Positions 13,410-26,547 of a stretch of DNA of 64,000 nucleotides are shown piece by piece. The position numbers and the translations under genes were made by a program. Source of the stretch: Sebastes aleutianus (Eukaryota; Chordata; Actinopteri; Perciformes; Sebastidae); the NCBI GenBank assembly GCA_916700875.1, contig CAKAKS010000013.1:14566596-14630595 (forward strand). Direction: 5' to 3'. The notes beneath the pieces were generated by a model, which was given only the letters and a program-made list of their open reading frames with translations, did no database searches and had not been told where the DNA came from. Every line of letters starts with the position of its first letter. Within the stretch, counting starts at the first letter, position 1.

Positions 13410-14255
13410 TTAAAGGTCCTAAAAGCAAGATTGGGAGCATTTCCATTGCTTCCGCACGGCTCTCAACATGGCGACGGCAATGGTGCTAACAGTGCTAACT
13501 ACGGCAACAATACTGAGAGAGCTAACAGAATTAACCTGGGGGGGGGGGGGGGAGGGAGCCGGAGGGCGGGTGCAACGCTTCTGCAAAAGTTGACGGCGTT
13601 ATCAGCTTTAACCTCCGTATGAAAGCAGTGCAGAGCGGCGGCTGTGACCTAGCCAGTGGGGCACACTCACATGCACTAAAAGCATGTGCGGCCGGCCCGG
13701 CTATGTCAACAAAGCATGGAGAAGCTCAGATTAAAGGCCGTTTTACACCAGCGGCGTGATTTAACGTCAATATATTTTTTTAAATTGTTGTTTCATCATG
13801 GGTTTTTTCACACAGAACACAAATATTACGTACAATTAGTATTATTTTTTCGGAACAAGGTTGGTTTTCTGAGCTTTCATACTGCGAATAAAGGCGTCAA
13901 CCAACTACGTTGTGCGGAGCAGGTTAAGTTGTGCCTACATTTTTGAAACAACAACACGGAGGCTCCATAATCGGAACCAGGATGGCAAACTTTATTACTC
14001 CTCAGCGCAGACCGGAGACACTCCTTCCGTTCTTATCTTTCACAATAAAAGCTTTAGACATATAATATTCACAGACGAGTATTTCACATTTTCATGTTGT
14101 TTATCTGCACACCATCGATGTGTGAAAGCCTTACTACACAGAGGGAGAGCAACTTTATTCTCTGCTCAGGTAGACATTATGCCTCTATATTTTTCATAGC
14201 AAATAGTTGTTTGCTGCTAAATGAATGCTCTGGATATTGTATAGAGCACCTTTAA
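13410..14255. repeat. TTAAAGGTGCT-ended interspersed repeat
   Basis: Starts TTAAAGGTCCTAAAAGC and ends TATAGAGCACCTTTAA. Longer relative of 41411-41987. Contains a run of 12 or more G near 13540. Confidence 0.75.
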
Positions 14256-17129
14256 GAGTTTTTAAAGGACAGGGAAGCTTTTAATGGCTCTAAACTTGCT
14301 TTTTATTGAAACAGAAATTTTGAAATATGACCCAACATGCAGTGGTTTGTTGATCATGTAGGACACAAGTTAAGCTGTCTTCGTCGCAGCAGAATCCTCT
14401 GTATACAATTTGATCTGCGGTGGCCGTTCATCTGTCTTTCAGTCCTCCGTTCTTTTCTCACACTTTTTCAAGTCTAATTGAACGGGCATAATTGTGCACG
14501 GGACTCAATTCCTCCCGAACCGGCTGCCTGGTCGCCTGATTATTCCAGTCACACTCGCAGAGAGAACGGAAACGCTTTTCCAAACAGTTCATCTCGGGGG
14601 CAGCGTTAAATGCAGCAGTAGTTTATTGCCACGTGCAGTAAAATGTGACGACTACACCTGTGAATGCATCTGCTTTTTCAAATGTTTTGAAAATGCGCGG
14701 AAACCTCGGAGGCAAATCCGATCCGTCAGAGCTGCCAATTTCGCTCATTAAAAACAGGGCAGTTTTGCTGTTTTTATGTACTAGCAATACTAGAGCTGGA
14801 GGTCTTTGTTTTTTTTTTTACACTAAAAATGCCATCATATACCTCCTCATGAGTTGTGCTGGCTATTTGACAGCTGGGTTTGCTTGTTTCTGTTGCAACA
14901 TCTGGCAACCCAGTAGCACTGACAGTTTTAATGTTAAAGTTTTTTTCCCAGACTGAGCCTGAGGTAAACCTGCTCTCTGTGCTCTCCCTAATAAAAAAAA
15001 ATTCCATTACAAGCCCGTACTCTTTCAGCCTTGATCTGGAAGTGTCTGTTTTTGCTCGTGAGGCTAAATGATGGTGCTTTGCTAAATCTTCAGCACAGTT
15101 CGCCAATACATTCTTTTTAAATCTCACTTGCCTCTCCAAACACATCCTTCTCTCTTCTGCTTGCTCTTCTTCTTTCTACTCCCAACAGTGCTAAGTGCCA
15201 TAGTACAATTCATAAGCATGTATGCACACAATTTGGTTGAATTAGCCTCTACAATTGTAAACTGGTTAGATGGGAAAAGGGGACAGTGAAGTTGAGGTAC
15301 ACTTGACTGTCATTTTTGAGCCAAAGTAGTGTGTGATGTTCGTTTTGGCTGTAAAAAGAGCCTTTGCCCATAACAGCCCTCCAGTTTAGACATTTACAAA
15401 GGCCTTGTTGAAGCCCTACAGAGCCAGAAGGCCGGCCGAGGTGACATGTTTACAGCTGTCTTGGACAAAGCCTTCCAGAGTGGTATTTCATCACAAAGTC
15501 TAGACCGCTAGATCGATATGGAGAGAGGGAAAGAAAAAAAAAAGCAAGACTAAAAAAGTCTAAAGCTCTGCTCACGGCCCCTTGAGGCTGCATTATTCAT
15601 TGAGCTTACAGTCTAAAAGTGTTGGATGGGACAAAGAAAATGCTGATGAATGTGCTGTTTTTAGACCATATTCATGCTGATTATGCAAAGTTTGACTTCA
15701 GGACGGCGAGTGGGAACTCAGCAGATGTCATGTTGTCTGTCAACAAATTTCTCTACAATTCTGCAATGAGATATTGCAAAGTTGACAGTTTCATTTCAAC
15801 ATTTCTTGTGCACAAGTTGATAATTTGGCCTGATTAGCCCGTTAATGTTCTGCTCGAGTTCTGCTTGAGTCACTATATCTTACTGAAAAATGTGTTGAAC
15901 TCAACTCAACCGGATTGAGACGTCTCTACCACTCGGTTTAGGTATGTTATACTAAGAAAATCCACTAGATGTCGCTGTGTTTTTAAATAGCAAGCCTTTT
16001 CAGTTCGCCTCCGATCAGGAAGTTGGCAATAAAAAAGTCAACCCAGACTCTGTTTGGTCTAATTTCCAAAGGTAGGCATATTTTCAGTTTCATAGGTCTT
16101 ACTGAACAGAATTATGTAACTTGATACTAAAATAAAATAGTCTAATAAGGACGAAATCATTTTCTAAAAACATGCTCTACCAAACAGTTCTGTTGTCCTT
16201 TTATGGTAAAGCTAATGATGTAATTAAAATTGATTTGCTACGAAATAAAAAAAAACTTTTGATCATTAATTATTGTTAATATGATAATTTAATGTTGTTC
16301 CATGCTCTACCAAAAGGTTGGATTGTCCTATACTGATAAAAGTAACGCTAAGATAATACATTTAAATTGGTAATATAATTTGTTAATATCATACATTTAA
16401 TGTTATCCCATTATTATATATTATATGTATATATTATTTTTCGCCATTTCTGAGATGTTTTAAAGTAGCCTACTGTAAATATGGCAAATATCAAGAATAA
16501 ATACAAGGAAAGAATACTGATACTGGTAATACTACTAATTCCATGGTAACAGATTAACATATGTTGGTATACTAACATATTACTAGCATAATAACAGTAC
16601 ATGGTTTGTATTTTTCTTTTACCATGAAGCAACATTTGGTAGAGGCTTATATAAAAAAAAACATTTAAATAAAAGCCCCAAGGAAATAAAAAATGTAAAG
16701 AAAAACAAAACCCATTGCTTTTTTTTTTTAGAGAGGACATTAAAGGGTTTTTAAGGGGTCGCCGAAAACATCAGTCCTCTTGGAAAAAAATCAATATCTA
16801 CAGTAATATATTCTACAGTATACAGTGTTTTTTATGCTGCCTGCTGTGCAAGTTTGCTGCTTTGAGTGGAGGAAACGAGTACCAGTCTGCTTTTCACACA
16901 GCAGCCCCTTGATCAAAGAACTTATTTGCTGAAAAGTTCGCTGCTTCCTGGGGCCTTGGAGGAATACACTATGTTAAAGGAAATGTGACACTGTAGCACA
17001 GGGTTTGGCACGGGATTATTTACAATTATGAATTTCAGGGGTTTTTACACACCGGAGGCCTTTGGGGCACAATGAATCAGCATAAAAAGTGGAATGACTG
17101 GTCAAAAAGGCAGAGTCATTCCCCCATCC
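14256..17129. other. Intergenic DNA, no gene seen
   Basis: Unique sequence, AT-rich from about 16080 to 16740, containing the 130-bp duplication listed separately. Confidence 0.6.
16171..16410 (+). repeat. Imperfect 130-bp tandem duplication
   Basis: Two units start CATGCTCTACCAAA at 16171 and 16301 and both run through ATTTAATGTT near their ends. The units have diverged, mainly in the AT-rich middle. Confidence 0.75.
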
Positions 17130-17385
17130 TCAGTTATAAGCTGAAAACCCATTCCTTAAAGAATTACCTCAAATCACCTTCTCTACGCCGAACCATATTC
17201 CCTCTCCACGTCTTCCACCTCAGCTCACTCTAATTTGCTCTAAACTTTTTAAAAATGTCTCCCTTCTACCTCAGAAACCTTTTTTTCTAGTGGCGGTGGT
17301 GATCGAGGAACTGAAGCTTATTCTACCACTTCCTCCGCTCTAAGTGGCTCTGGATAAGAGCATCACGTAAATACCTAAAATATGA
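17130..17385 (+). mobile_element. Retroposon 3' tail fragment (LINE or SINE)
   Basis: Begins GCTGAAAACCCATTCC and ends CTCTGGATAAGAGCATCACG, a variant of the TGGATAAGAGCGTCTGCTAA tail found on many fish LINE and SINE copies. Heavily decayed; the family is a guess from memory. Confidence 0.5.
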
Positions 17386-19194
17386 AATGGAAAATGTTCC
17401 CGAAAATGGTCTGCGGTATCTTTTTTTTTTCGCAGAAGCTGTCATGAATCTGTCAAAAGACCCTAAATCATCCTCACAGAGATAATTGGATAAGTACTTT
17501 GCTCTCCTGTCAGCAAAATGGAAAAAATCTAATTGAAATGGATTGATATGATCTCATTAAATCACCGCGAGTCTGGACTTCAAGTATTTGACTAAGCAGG
17601 AATAGATTCAGACGTGTGGCAGTTTGGGAAACAAATAGTTTGATATATTCATCAGGAATCAACTCTTCTGCCTGAATAATGAAAGATTTCTTTGCCAGAC
17701 ACTTCTGAAAAAAATGCTCATCTGTTGATTGGGTTTGCAATGGGCTCTTTGCTATTTCCACAAATCAAACAAGGCATTTCCACTCAGATAGACTGATAGA
17801 AGCAATGAGATGCACGCTATTCTGGTGTTCAAGACGAAGTAGACAAACCATAGTCTCATACTGAGCGGCAGGATACTATTTTGGACATGAAAAAGCACAG
17901 CATTAGAAACAAATACGATGTCCAAAGCGTTATAAAGTGTTTCAGGTTTGTGCTACTTGGATAGCGTTTAAAAAAACAATCTGTTAAGAAAAAAAGAATG
18001 AAGGTTGATGAAGAGAATTGAGTATTAGGGGAGAGAAAACAACATCATGAAAATGTGTTAAAAAGGTGGAGGAAAACAAGGGACAGAGAGCTATTAAGAG
18101 GGTTTGCAACATATTTAAAAGTGCTAAAAGAATGGGAGGGATGAAGGGAAAGAGAGAAATTACTTTGGTAGAGTACCTTCTGTTTTAGCCGCTTTAACGG
18201 CTGATTGAGAACAAAAGTCCCTTTTCTAATTCTAATGACTTTAATTATGTCTCGCCCTTTGCCAGGTGTTTGGATCAGCTAATGTCTGGATTCATTAATT
18301 GTCAATTAAAACCGAATCAGGTGCAGACTCCCATTTCTCAGCCAGCTCTCAGTGCAAACATTAAAAAAAAAAAAAAAGTAGAATAACTGTTTGTTGTGTT
18401 CAGACGTTTGATGACAGTCCACAAAAAAAGACGGATAAGCCCGGGTGGTAAGATGGATTTAGGATAAGACACTCTAAAGGCAAAGTGGCATTTTCTTATC
18501 TGTGTTTTGCTGTGATAAGATAGGATTGGCAGTTTGCATTTCATTCTGTAATGTGGCTCCTGCTATTGAAGAAATTGGAGCGAGGGAGGGGCTGAGAGAA
18601 AGACAGCGGGAGGGAAAGAGAGGATGCATAAACAGCGTTCAGATCGATAGCAGAGCGAGGGCGGGTTGTTTAGAGAACCCAGACTTTTTATTCTGAAAAA
18701 GATTTAAGTAATAAGGTGTGTGTTTCCACGTCTTTGTGTGCACGCGAAAGAGTGTGTTTTGTTGTGACAGAATAAGGGGATTTGTCTCGTTTTAAGTAGA
18801 CGATGAATTTGAGCTTAATGCTCAGTGCTGCTGTAGAGAAAACAAATGCTTTCAACTCAAGAGAGCGAGGATAAGGACAATGAGGTTGAGGACAGGAAGT
18901 GAGTGTTAACTGCAACCTTGGCTTTTTGTAACCTGCTGTTCCTTTCTTCTCTCTCTTCTACTTCTTCTTCTTGTTTGATTCTAATCCAGTCTCTGTGCTA
19001 CCTTAGTTTCTGCATTTCTCTCTTCTGGAGCAGCAGGAAACACATTTTCATGTAGGAGTGGTATGGGATACTAGGACCACTTAGGGCCACTTATTGATCT
19101 TATTTTATTGATGACACTGTGGTTTTTGAGTAAAACAAATCAAACTTTCTCTTCTATAATATTGACCTCTTACCATTCTGCCCTCTTTTTTTTA
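17386..19194. other. Intergenic DNA, no gene seen
   Basis: Mostly unique sequence without simple repeats. Could hold regulatory elements, but nothing in it is diagnostic. Confidence 0.5.
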
Positions 19195-19800
19195 GAGGGG
19201 TTGGGTTGGGGGACAGGGGATGTCCATGGGTAGATAACAGGTCAACAGTAGATGTCACATAGAAGTGGTGTACATCATCTGAAAGCTGGGAACCTGAAGA
19301 TTAATTTGAGATGCAGCACTGTGTGTCAAGTTGTTCTAGTCAGTAATAAGAAACACAAATTAATTAATAAATTAAACTAAAATGAATTGTGTATAAGAGC
19401 CTAGAACATGATGATATAAGTTTGTGATGGCCATTTCTATGCTTTATTATGTCTCATAAACTGTTGCAGCAATTTTTGGGTTGGTACCATTTGTGACAAA
19501 GATTTGGTGCTAAATTTAACAATTTTTTTACTTTCGAGAATTAATAAAAAATGATCAATAATCCCTCGAAAATACCACATTAAGACACCAAGACCTTGAG
19601 AAACACCATAGAAAAAGCCATTTCTGAGGTCAGAGGTCAAGGGACCGAGCTTTCTTCCCAAGAAGCTAGCATGACATGGTTGGTACCAATGGATTCCTTA
19701 TACTTTGTAGTTTCATATTATATCAGTATATTCACTGTAGCTTGAAAACAACAACAATCTCTGATAGACAGAATAGCGGCCGGGTCTGCCGTCGGAGTGT
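19195..19800. repeat. Copy of the 26548-27338 repeat, ends decayed
   Basis: Shares ACAGTAGATGTCACATAGAA, TCATCTGAAAGCTGGGAACC and AGATTTGGTGCTAAATTTAA with the piggyBac-like element, followed by the AGGTCAGAGGTCAAGGGACC core. No clean inverted ends. Confidence 0.75.
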
Positions 19801-19809
19801 TAAGGGGTT

Positions 19810-20112
19810 TTAATAAGTATGATTTTTATAGTGTATAATCACCTGAAAATATGAATCGTTGTGTTTTCGTTATCTTAGAGTGAGCCGTTTATATCTACAT
19901 ACGGAGCGGGTCCTCTTCAGGGATTTGGCCGGCATGTTTCTACAGTAGCCCAGAACGGACAAACCAAACACTGGCTGTAGAGAGCATGTTTTGCGTTTCC
20001 GCGCTGGCCACCATAGATATCCTACGCGCTTGGCACACAGGAGAAGTTTAATTTGGTTGCAATCTGCAACCTCACCGCTAGATGCCACCAAATCCTACAC
20101 CCTTGCACCTTT
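19810..20112. repeat. Partial copy of the AAAGG-ended repeat family
   Basis: Shares TTTCTACAGTAGCCCAGAAC, GGTTGCAATCTGCAACC and CGCTAGATGCC with 10593-11066. The right end reads CCTTGCACCTTTAA; the left end is lost. Confidence 0.75.
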
Positions 20113-21504
20113 AATGTCACCACCACACCTTTTTTTCACAACTGTCTGATGACTTTCAATTGTACCTTTCAAATCCAGCGTTAAGTTTAACATTTGGGCT
20201 TTTTACTATGAAGATGTCCAGATGTAGGATAAAAGGTAAGAGTATTTATCACACCATATTTTTGCTTTCTTCATCACTCAAGGTTTCAGCTGTCGTGATC
20301 CGTAAGTCCAGTTATTGTGGTATTTTGCCCTCAGATACAATTGGGTACAAAAATGCCATAAAGAAGACTTCCTGTAGAAGCTCAGTTTTTGTTCAGAGGT
20401 CTAATTATTTTAAAGACACATTTGTGTAGTGTAATTAGTGCTAATGTTTCTGTTTATGTTGTCTAGAGGTTGGTAATCTTATCCTAATCTCTCTCTAGAT
20501 ATAGCTCAGTATCACAATGACCAAATCCCAGCTGATATTGAATCTTACATCACAATATTGATTGAGTGCCCGGCTTTACAGTTGGAGAGATTCAACTGGC
20601 AGTCATTGTTTGGCATGCATTTTAAAGTTGGCACATAGCAGTAATTGTATGCCTGCACTGACACATTGTAATATGTCTAACAGTTGGAAAGCGCCAGACA
20701 GAATAATTTTGGGGACGGAAGCAGCAGCAGTGTGGTCTGTAAGGTTTTAGAGGACACGGTTAAAGGTCCGCTGTACAAATGTTCTCTTTTTGTTCGTTCC
20801 TTTGGGGCTCTTTAAGGGGAAAATTATGCTCAGTCAGGACTTTTGAGACTACAATGAGCATCCCAGTATAGTGCTGGACTGTGTAATGAAATTGGTCAAG
20901 CGGCGATATTTGGGTGGTGTGCAGCAGCACTAAGTTGCCAATACTATTGGGGTTTTTATTCTATTTAAAATACACTTGAACCACCATAATTGGGACTGTG
21001 TGCATGCAGATAATAGGGTTGTGCAATTTAACTGTCGCCCTGTTTTTTTTTTCTTTTTTACTCCTGTTCTCATTTTATTGTCCTGTCATTCACTGGCTTT
21101 TTTTTCAGCAAGTTTCTCTAATTATTATTTATTTTTCTTTTGTTCTTTTTTGTTTCTTTGCCTCGGCTTGTTTCTCAATCTCAGCATTATTCTGTTTCTT
21201 GATTACCAGCTACGACAGCCTGTGGCAGGTATTGTTTTCACCTTGTGAGTCTGTGTGTGAGTCATCCTGGCATAATGTGGTCCCGGAGACACCTACTGTA
21301 GCGGGGACTACCACAGAGGCGGTTTTGAGTACTTTGCCAGGTGTTTATATGTCAGTCTGTCTGTTTTGAACAGATTTTGTCACCGCGATAGCTTCACAAC
21401 TATCCAAGGGCGAAATAGTAGCGGAGTAAGACGTGGGGAATGGGCCATTTTACACCCTTAGCCCGATGTGGCGTCGCAGCTGGTGTGATCCCGTCGCAAG
21501 ATGC
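20113..21504. other. Intergenic DNA, no gene seen
   Basis: Unique AT-rich sequence with a T-rich stretch around 21040-21200 giving Phe/Leu-rich frames. Confidence 0.6.
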
Positions 21505-21512
21505 TCTCTAGT

Positions 21513-22059
21513 TAGAGGTGGGAATATCCAGAGGCCCCACGCAATACGATCTTATTGCGATTTTAAACATTTTGCAATATGCAGTATGTATTGCGATAAC
21601 ATATAGTGTGATATATTGCAATTTATTACCTTTTTTCAACTGCAAATGATGCAGTTTTTCAACATCTGTTTTCTCTGATAAGATACAGTTTTCACTCTGT
21701 TCATCTCAGAGTTTCCCTTCACATATCTTGAGGTCAGAGGTCAAGGGACCCCTTTGAAAATGGCCATGCCAGTTTTCCCCGCCAAAATTTAATGTAACTT
21801 TGGAGAGTAACTTTAGAGTGTTATTTAGCTTTCTTCCCAACAAACTAACATAACATGGTTGGTACCAATCAATTTCGTTAGGTTTCCTAGTTTCATATGA
21901 TGCCAGTATCTTCATTCTAGCTTTAAGACTAAGCCCGCTAAAACCTCTAAAAAGACAGAATAGTGGCCGGGATTGTTAAGAGATTAATAGTTAACATAAT
22001 AAAAGATTTATATTTGACGTGTTTGTATTGTTACAATAGTAACTGAAACCTCACCCCTA
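21513..22059. mobile_element. hAT-type non-autonomous element (TAGAGGTGGG ends)
   Basis: Starts TAGAGGTGGGAATATCC and ends GAAACCTCACCCCTA, with a perfect 8-bp duplication TCTCTAGT on both sides (21505-21512, 22060-22067). The interior holds the AGGTCAGAGGTCAAGGGACC core shared with other elements. Confidence 0.88.
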
Positions 22060-22067
22060 TCTCTAGT

Positions 22068-24295
22068 TGCTCTTTACTTTTGTTATCAGGTCTAGAGATT
22101 AGGACTGTGTTTCTTTAGCCACTAAGCTTTGCTTTGGTTGCCATGCTCATAGACATCAATGTTTGTGTGGGTGTCCAGAGGAGTGGGAGGCTGAGCTTGG
22201 CTGACCTTTCACCGCCTCGTGTGTGGCTGATGAATGCTAACATCGCACGTTTGCGTGTTGCACCTCTTCATTTGTGTTTGCTGTGCATCTATATGTGTGT
22301 ATGCATATACAGTTTTCTGAATGATTGCACGCCGCCGCAGCACGTCAGCTTTCGGAGCCTTCGAGCGGCCATCTGTGTGGTTGGAAGGTTCAATTATATT
22401 CAACATAACTCAATAACGCCGGTGCTCAAAATCCGGCAGGAGCAAACCCCAAGTACACAGAAGGGACAAGGTCAACGGCTTTGTGGGCGTGCAGCAGCGC
22501 TCGCAAGGTTACGAAGGTGAAGTGTGTGCGTGGAGCTCGTTGCTGTCCTTTTGCAGAGTGAAACGCCCTGCAGATGTTTATTGACCCGCGGTTCACTGAA
22601 GTTTGTGCACTGCACTATTAATTATGGGATTACTAGCAGTAGACCAGCAGGCGTGTGACACGCTAGGGATGAACCTCGCTTATTTTACTTTCAGCGAAAT
22701 GCTCATGCTTTACTAACAAGTGCAACTCTTGACTGGAGTGTGTGTGTGTAGGCGGCAGAGGCATATGTTGCTGCCTTTTTATGACAATGGAAAGCAACCA
22801 AGGCGGAGTTTTTTTTTAATCCCACCTTGTTTTTTATTTGTTGTTCCTTAGGTAGCACAAACACTGCTGTGTTTAAGGGTTTGATTCCCTCCAGAGACAC
22901 CCATTTGAAATCTATGACTGTTTTGGGTAAATATTCCACCAGCTGTCTTGTGCTAAAGTTAAAAATAAAGTCACTAACAAGAGAAGTCTTTCCTCAAAGT
23001 GTGAGCATCTTTCAAGCGGAGGTGACGCATTGTGTTGTCGCTGTTACCCACTCCGCAGATTGGAGCACGCTGTGACATCTGTTTTCAGTCACAGAATAAA
23101 TATTTCATTATTCACATCTTGCACAAGCGGCGGCACACAAAAGGACACTGATTAAACCTCACCTTTTATTGAACCGTGCATAGATTTGGGAGATTAATCA
23201 GGTATTGCTCATGTAGGTGACTGACCTAAACGCTGGGTGTATTTATCACACGCGAGCTGGTCCGTACATAACAACTAAGAACGCTTGAGATCACTGCAAT
23301 GACTTTATCATTCATTATTTCTTCATCCAGAGACTTGAGCTGAGTCATAGTCGGAGGCTGGTGCCACTTTCTCTAATATCCAGTGATCTGAAAATTGTTT
23401 TTGAAAATCCTTGGAGTGCACTGACTTCCTAAAATGCAATCTTTTTTTTAAATAGGCAGGTTTTCAATGGAGCAAAATGGATATGTTTGGTGATTTCCTC
23501 TCAGTGGCATTATTATTGTTCACATTTTCATAGAATTTTTTTAAGTTGCAGAAGCTTAAACCAACATTTGGCATATGTTTTTTCGCGCAATGATAGCAGG
23601 CGACCTCATCATTTGTTTCCCTGAACTCTACAAGTTCCAAGTTGAGTAATATTTTCCCCTCACAAATGGTTTTATTGTAGCAAGTGTTGGTGTGCATCTT
23701 TGAAAAGAGCGCTATGATCAGCGCCGAGCAATGTGCCACGGTCTGACATCTCTGTGTGCAGTCAAACTCTGAAATTTTCATAGAAGTAAAAGTAATAAAT
23801 TTTTCTTCAGCGTCTTTGTGCTGGTGCCGGCAAGCAATGGGACATTGTTAAAGCTTCACTGTTCCCTGTGTAGTCTCAATGCTGCGGATGTTTGACAGCA
23901 CTTTGATCTTAAACAGCCACAAGCTAAGCTGTGGCTTGAGATGCAACAGATGACAATATGCAACCCACATAGCTACTGATATTGTATATACAGCCCTCAC
24001 CTCGAGAGACGTGAATGACAGTCGGTAAGACTCTTATTTTCTCTTTTTTTTTTCTTTTGGAGGAAAAAAGGATTTGCTTTTTATGACAAGTTTTGCCCAA
24101 ACATCTGCAAAGCCACTTTGCTGTTGAATGTCTTCTTGTATAGTTTGTTTTCTAGAGTACAATACAGAAGTCTTACGTTATTAAATTAATCCTTCTACTT
24201 GCAGATTCAAATGGAATTTGGATTTTACTTTAGATCTAATTGTTGCCAGCTGCCTAAACAAACACTTTTGACTTCCTCAATTTTTTTGGTTTGTA
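22068..24295. other. Intergenic DNA, no gene seen
   Basis: Largely unique sequence without a family resemblance I recognise. Open frames here are short and unsupported. Confidence 0.6.
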
Positions 24296-24755
24296 CCATA
24301 GACTGTATATAAGAAGTGGACGTAGTCACCGTGATGTCAACCATTGGTTTATGTACTACGGTTTTTAAACCCCTTGAGTTTGGCATTTTGGCCGTCGCCA
24401 TCTTGGTCTTTTGAAGCCAGAAGTGACACGAGAGGCTGGAGCTAAGTACAACCGAACGCTGAATAGGACATTTTTAGGCGACCAAAATGTTACAATTCAA
24501 TCATCGTTTTAAGACAAAAACACGGACAACACCCGGACCGGACAACGCCAGACTTGAAACTAGTGATTGAGACCATAAACTCATGTTTACAATGTTTACT
24601 GAGGTAATAAATCAAGTGAGAAGTAGGCTCATTTTCTCCATAGACTTCTATACAATCAGACTTCTTTTTTCAACCAGGAGTCGCCCCCTGCTGGCTGTTA
24701 GAGAGAATGCAAGTCACTTCCGCATTGGCTTCACTTCAGACCTGGAGATCACAGC
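24296..24755 (-). repeat. AGCAGGGGGCGACTCC-family interspersed repeat, inverted copy
   Basis: Reverse complement of the units at 2285-2812 and 8991-9562. It shares GAGTCGCCCCCTGCTGGCTG, AAGTGAGAAGTAGGCTCATT and TTTTTAGGCGACCAAAATG. It extends further, to CATAGACTGTATATAAGAAG, a motif I know as frequent in teleost genomes. Confidence 0.85.
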
Positions 24756-25580
24756 CTGGTTTGCACTAAAAAACAACCTACCATTTGGGATCTTTACATA
24801 CATTTGGCTCCAATAGTTATGTACACCTCCACAAAACCTCATTGCGATAAGTGCTGGATACCAAAAAAACAACAAAAATAGCATCCAGCAGACAACATAA
24901 AAATACCGACACTGGAATCAGAGCTCCCAAAATTTTTATTTACCATGTTTCAACCCAACACAGGTCTTCCTCAGGCAACGTAATGTTTTGAATCGTAAGC
25001 AGCAGGGCCAGGGGCAAAGTAATACTGCACGACCAACAGCTGGATCATATTCTCTTTTGTATATTTTGCATCTGAATTATGGAGTATGACAATGATCTGT
25101 TTCCTCCACAAGGACAGAAAGGAAGTACGGTAGCATTGAGATCTGTTGAAACATTGGTGTGGCTGTTAGTATAACTAATTGGTTGTAGGTATTTGGGAGA
25201 TTTACATACAACTCCCTCAGGTTTTTAGTGATGGTAAATGGTGTTGGCTCAGAGATGGGAGTGGATTTGTGGGGTTTTAGCCTCCCTAATTGAGGAGCCA
25301 CAAAAGGCAAATGTAAGCTGTTTGTATAGAATTTTGTTTATTAGCAGAGCTCGGAGTGAGGATGCATGTTTGTAGCAGTCATTTAGCAAACGAGATAAAC
25401 AACAGTAATGCTGAGGGTATTTATTGATGATTTTTCTCTTTCTTTTCTGCTAGATCTTCGTCTCTCTCTACCGTTTCCTCCTTTCTCGCTCCTTATTCTT
25501 GTTACTTGCTCTCTAGAAAACAGGCTGAAAGCCTGATAGATGACACCCCACTGTATCCGTCTCTTATTCTCTGCCACCGT

Positions 25581-25656
<76 letters not shown>

Positions 25657-26543
25657 AAGATCTCCAACCGTCACCCTCTCGGAAAAGAATCCACAGAACG
25701 TCTCAAGATGAGAAGAGTTACAAAATGTCACTCCCTCCCTTTGATCAGGAGTCTGAAGGGAGCCCGCGGGGATGATGAGTCGGAGGAGTAGGTGGTAGCA
25801 TCGCCACATGGAGGGACAGAAGGAGAGAATGTGGAGTGAAAAATGATGAAAAGAGGGCAGGGAGCTCCCAGTTTCATTCCTTTTTTTTCCGAGAGGAAAA
25901 GTGAAGAAGAGATGGGCAGTGGGCGGGGAAGTTGAGAGAGGTAGTGAGGAGCGGGAGAGGCCCTGCGGTGAAATAAGAACAAGGAGGAAAAAGGCAAATT
26001 CACATGTGGGACAAAATATGAGAAAAAGAAGAGATGCCAGGACTAAAATAGGTTTGGGGAGACAAAATAGAGCTTACTGAAAGGAAATAGGGAGAACGGA
26101 AGGAACAGGAGTGATGGAGAGGTGTAGGGGTGAACAGACAAGACATCGCGGAGAAGCCGAAACTTTGTAAGAGAAACTGTCAGTGGAGTGATGCGCTCTC
26201 CCAGTTTCAGCAGAAGACACGAGTTAAACGAGGGAAGTTGGCAGAGGTGAAAGAGATCGAGGGAGAGAGTGAGAGGAAACAACTGCAAACAATCATAGGA
26301 CCATCGAGAGCGAGTACTGAAGGAGCAAAACGGGGAAAGGGACAGAAATTGGATAAACGGCAAGATGGAGAGAGGTTGAAAGTGGCCGAGAGAGGCCAGC
26401 GTATCGAGAGTAAGTCTACTGGCAAGATGCAAGTACCTCTGTAGTGATGCAACTGAGATTTAAAATGCGACTAGCTGTACACTCTGTGTAAGAAAATGGA
26501 TCAATACGCAGCAATCTTTCTTATTTTCACTTAAATTTGGTCA
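24756..26543. other. Intergenic DNA with (CA)n tract
   Basis: No gene seen. Purine-rich on the plus strand from about 25690 to 26420, which gives Arg/Lys/Glu-rich and, on the other strand, Ser/Leu/Phe-rich frames of no significance. Confidence 0.6.
25583..25655. repeat. (CA)n microsatellite
   Basis: About 36 uninterrupted CA units. Confidence 0.97.
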
Positions 26544-26547
26544 TTAA

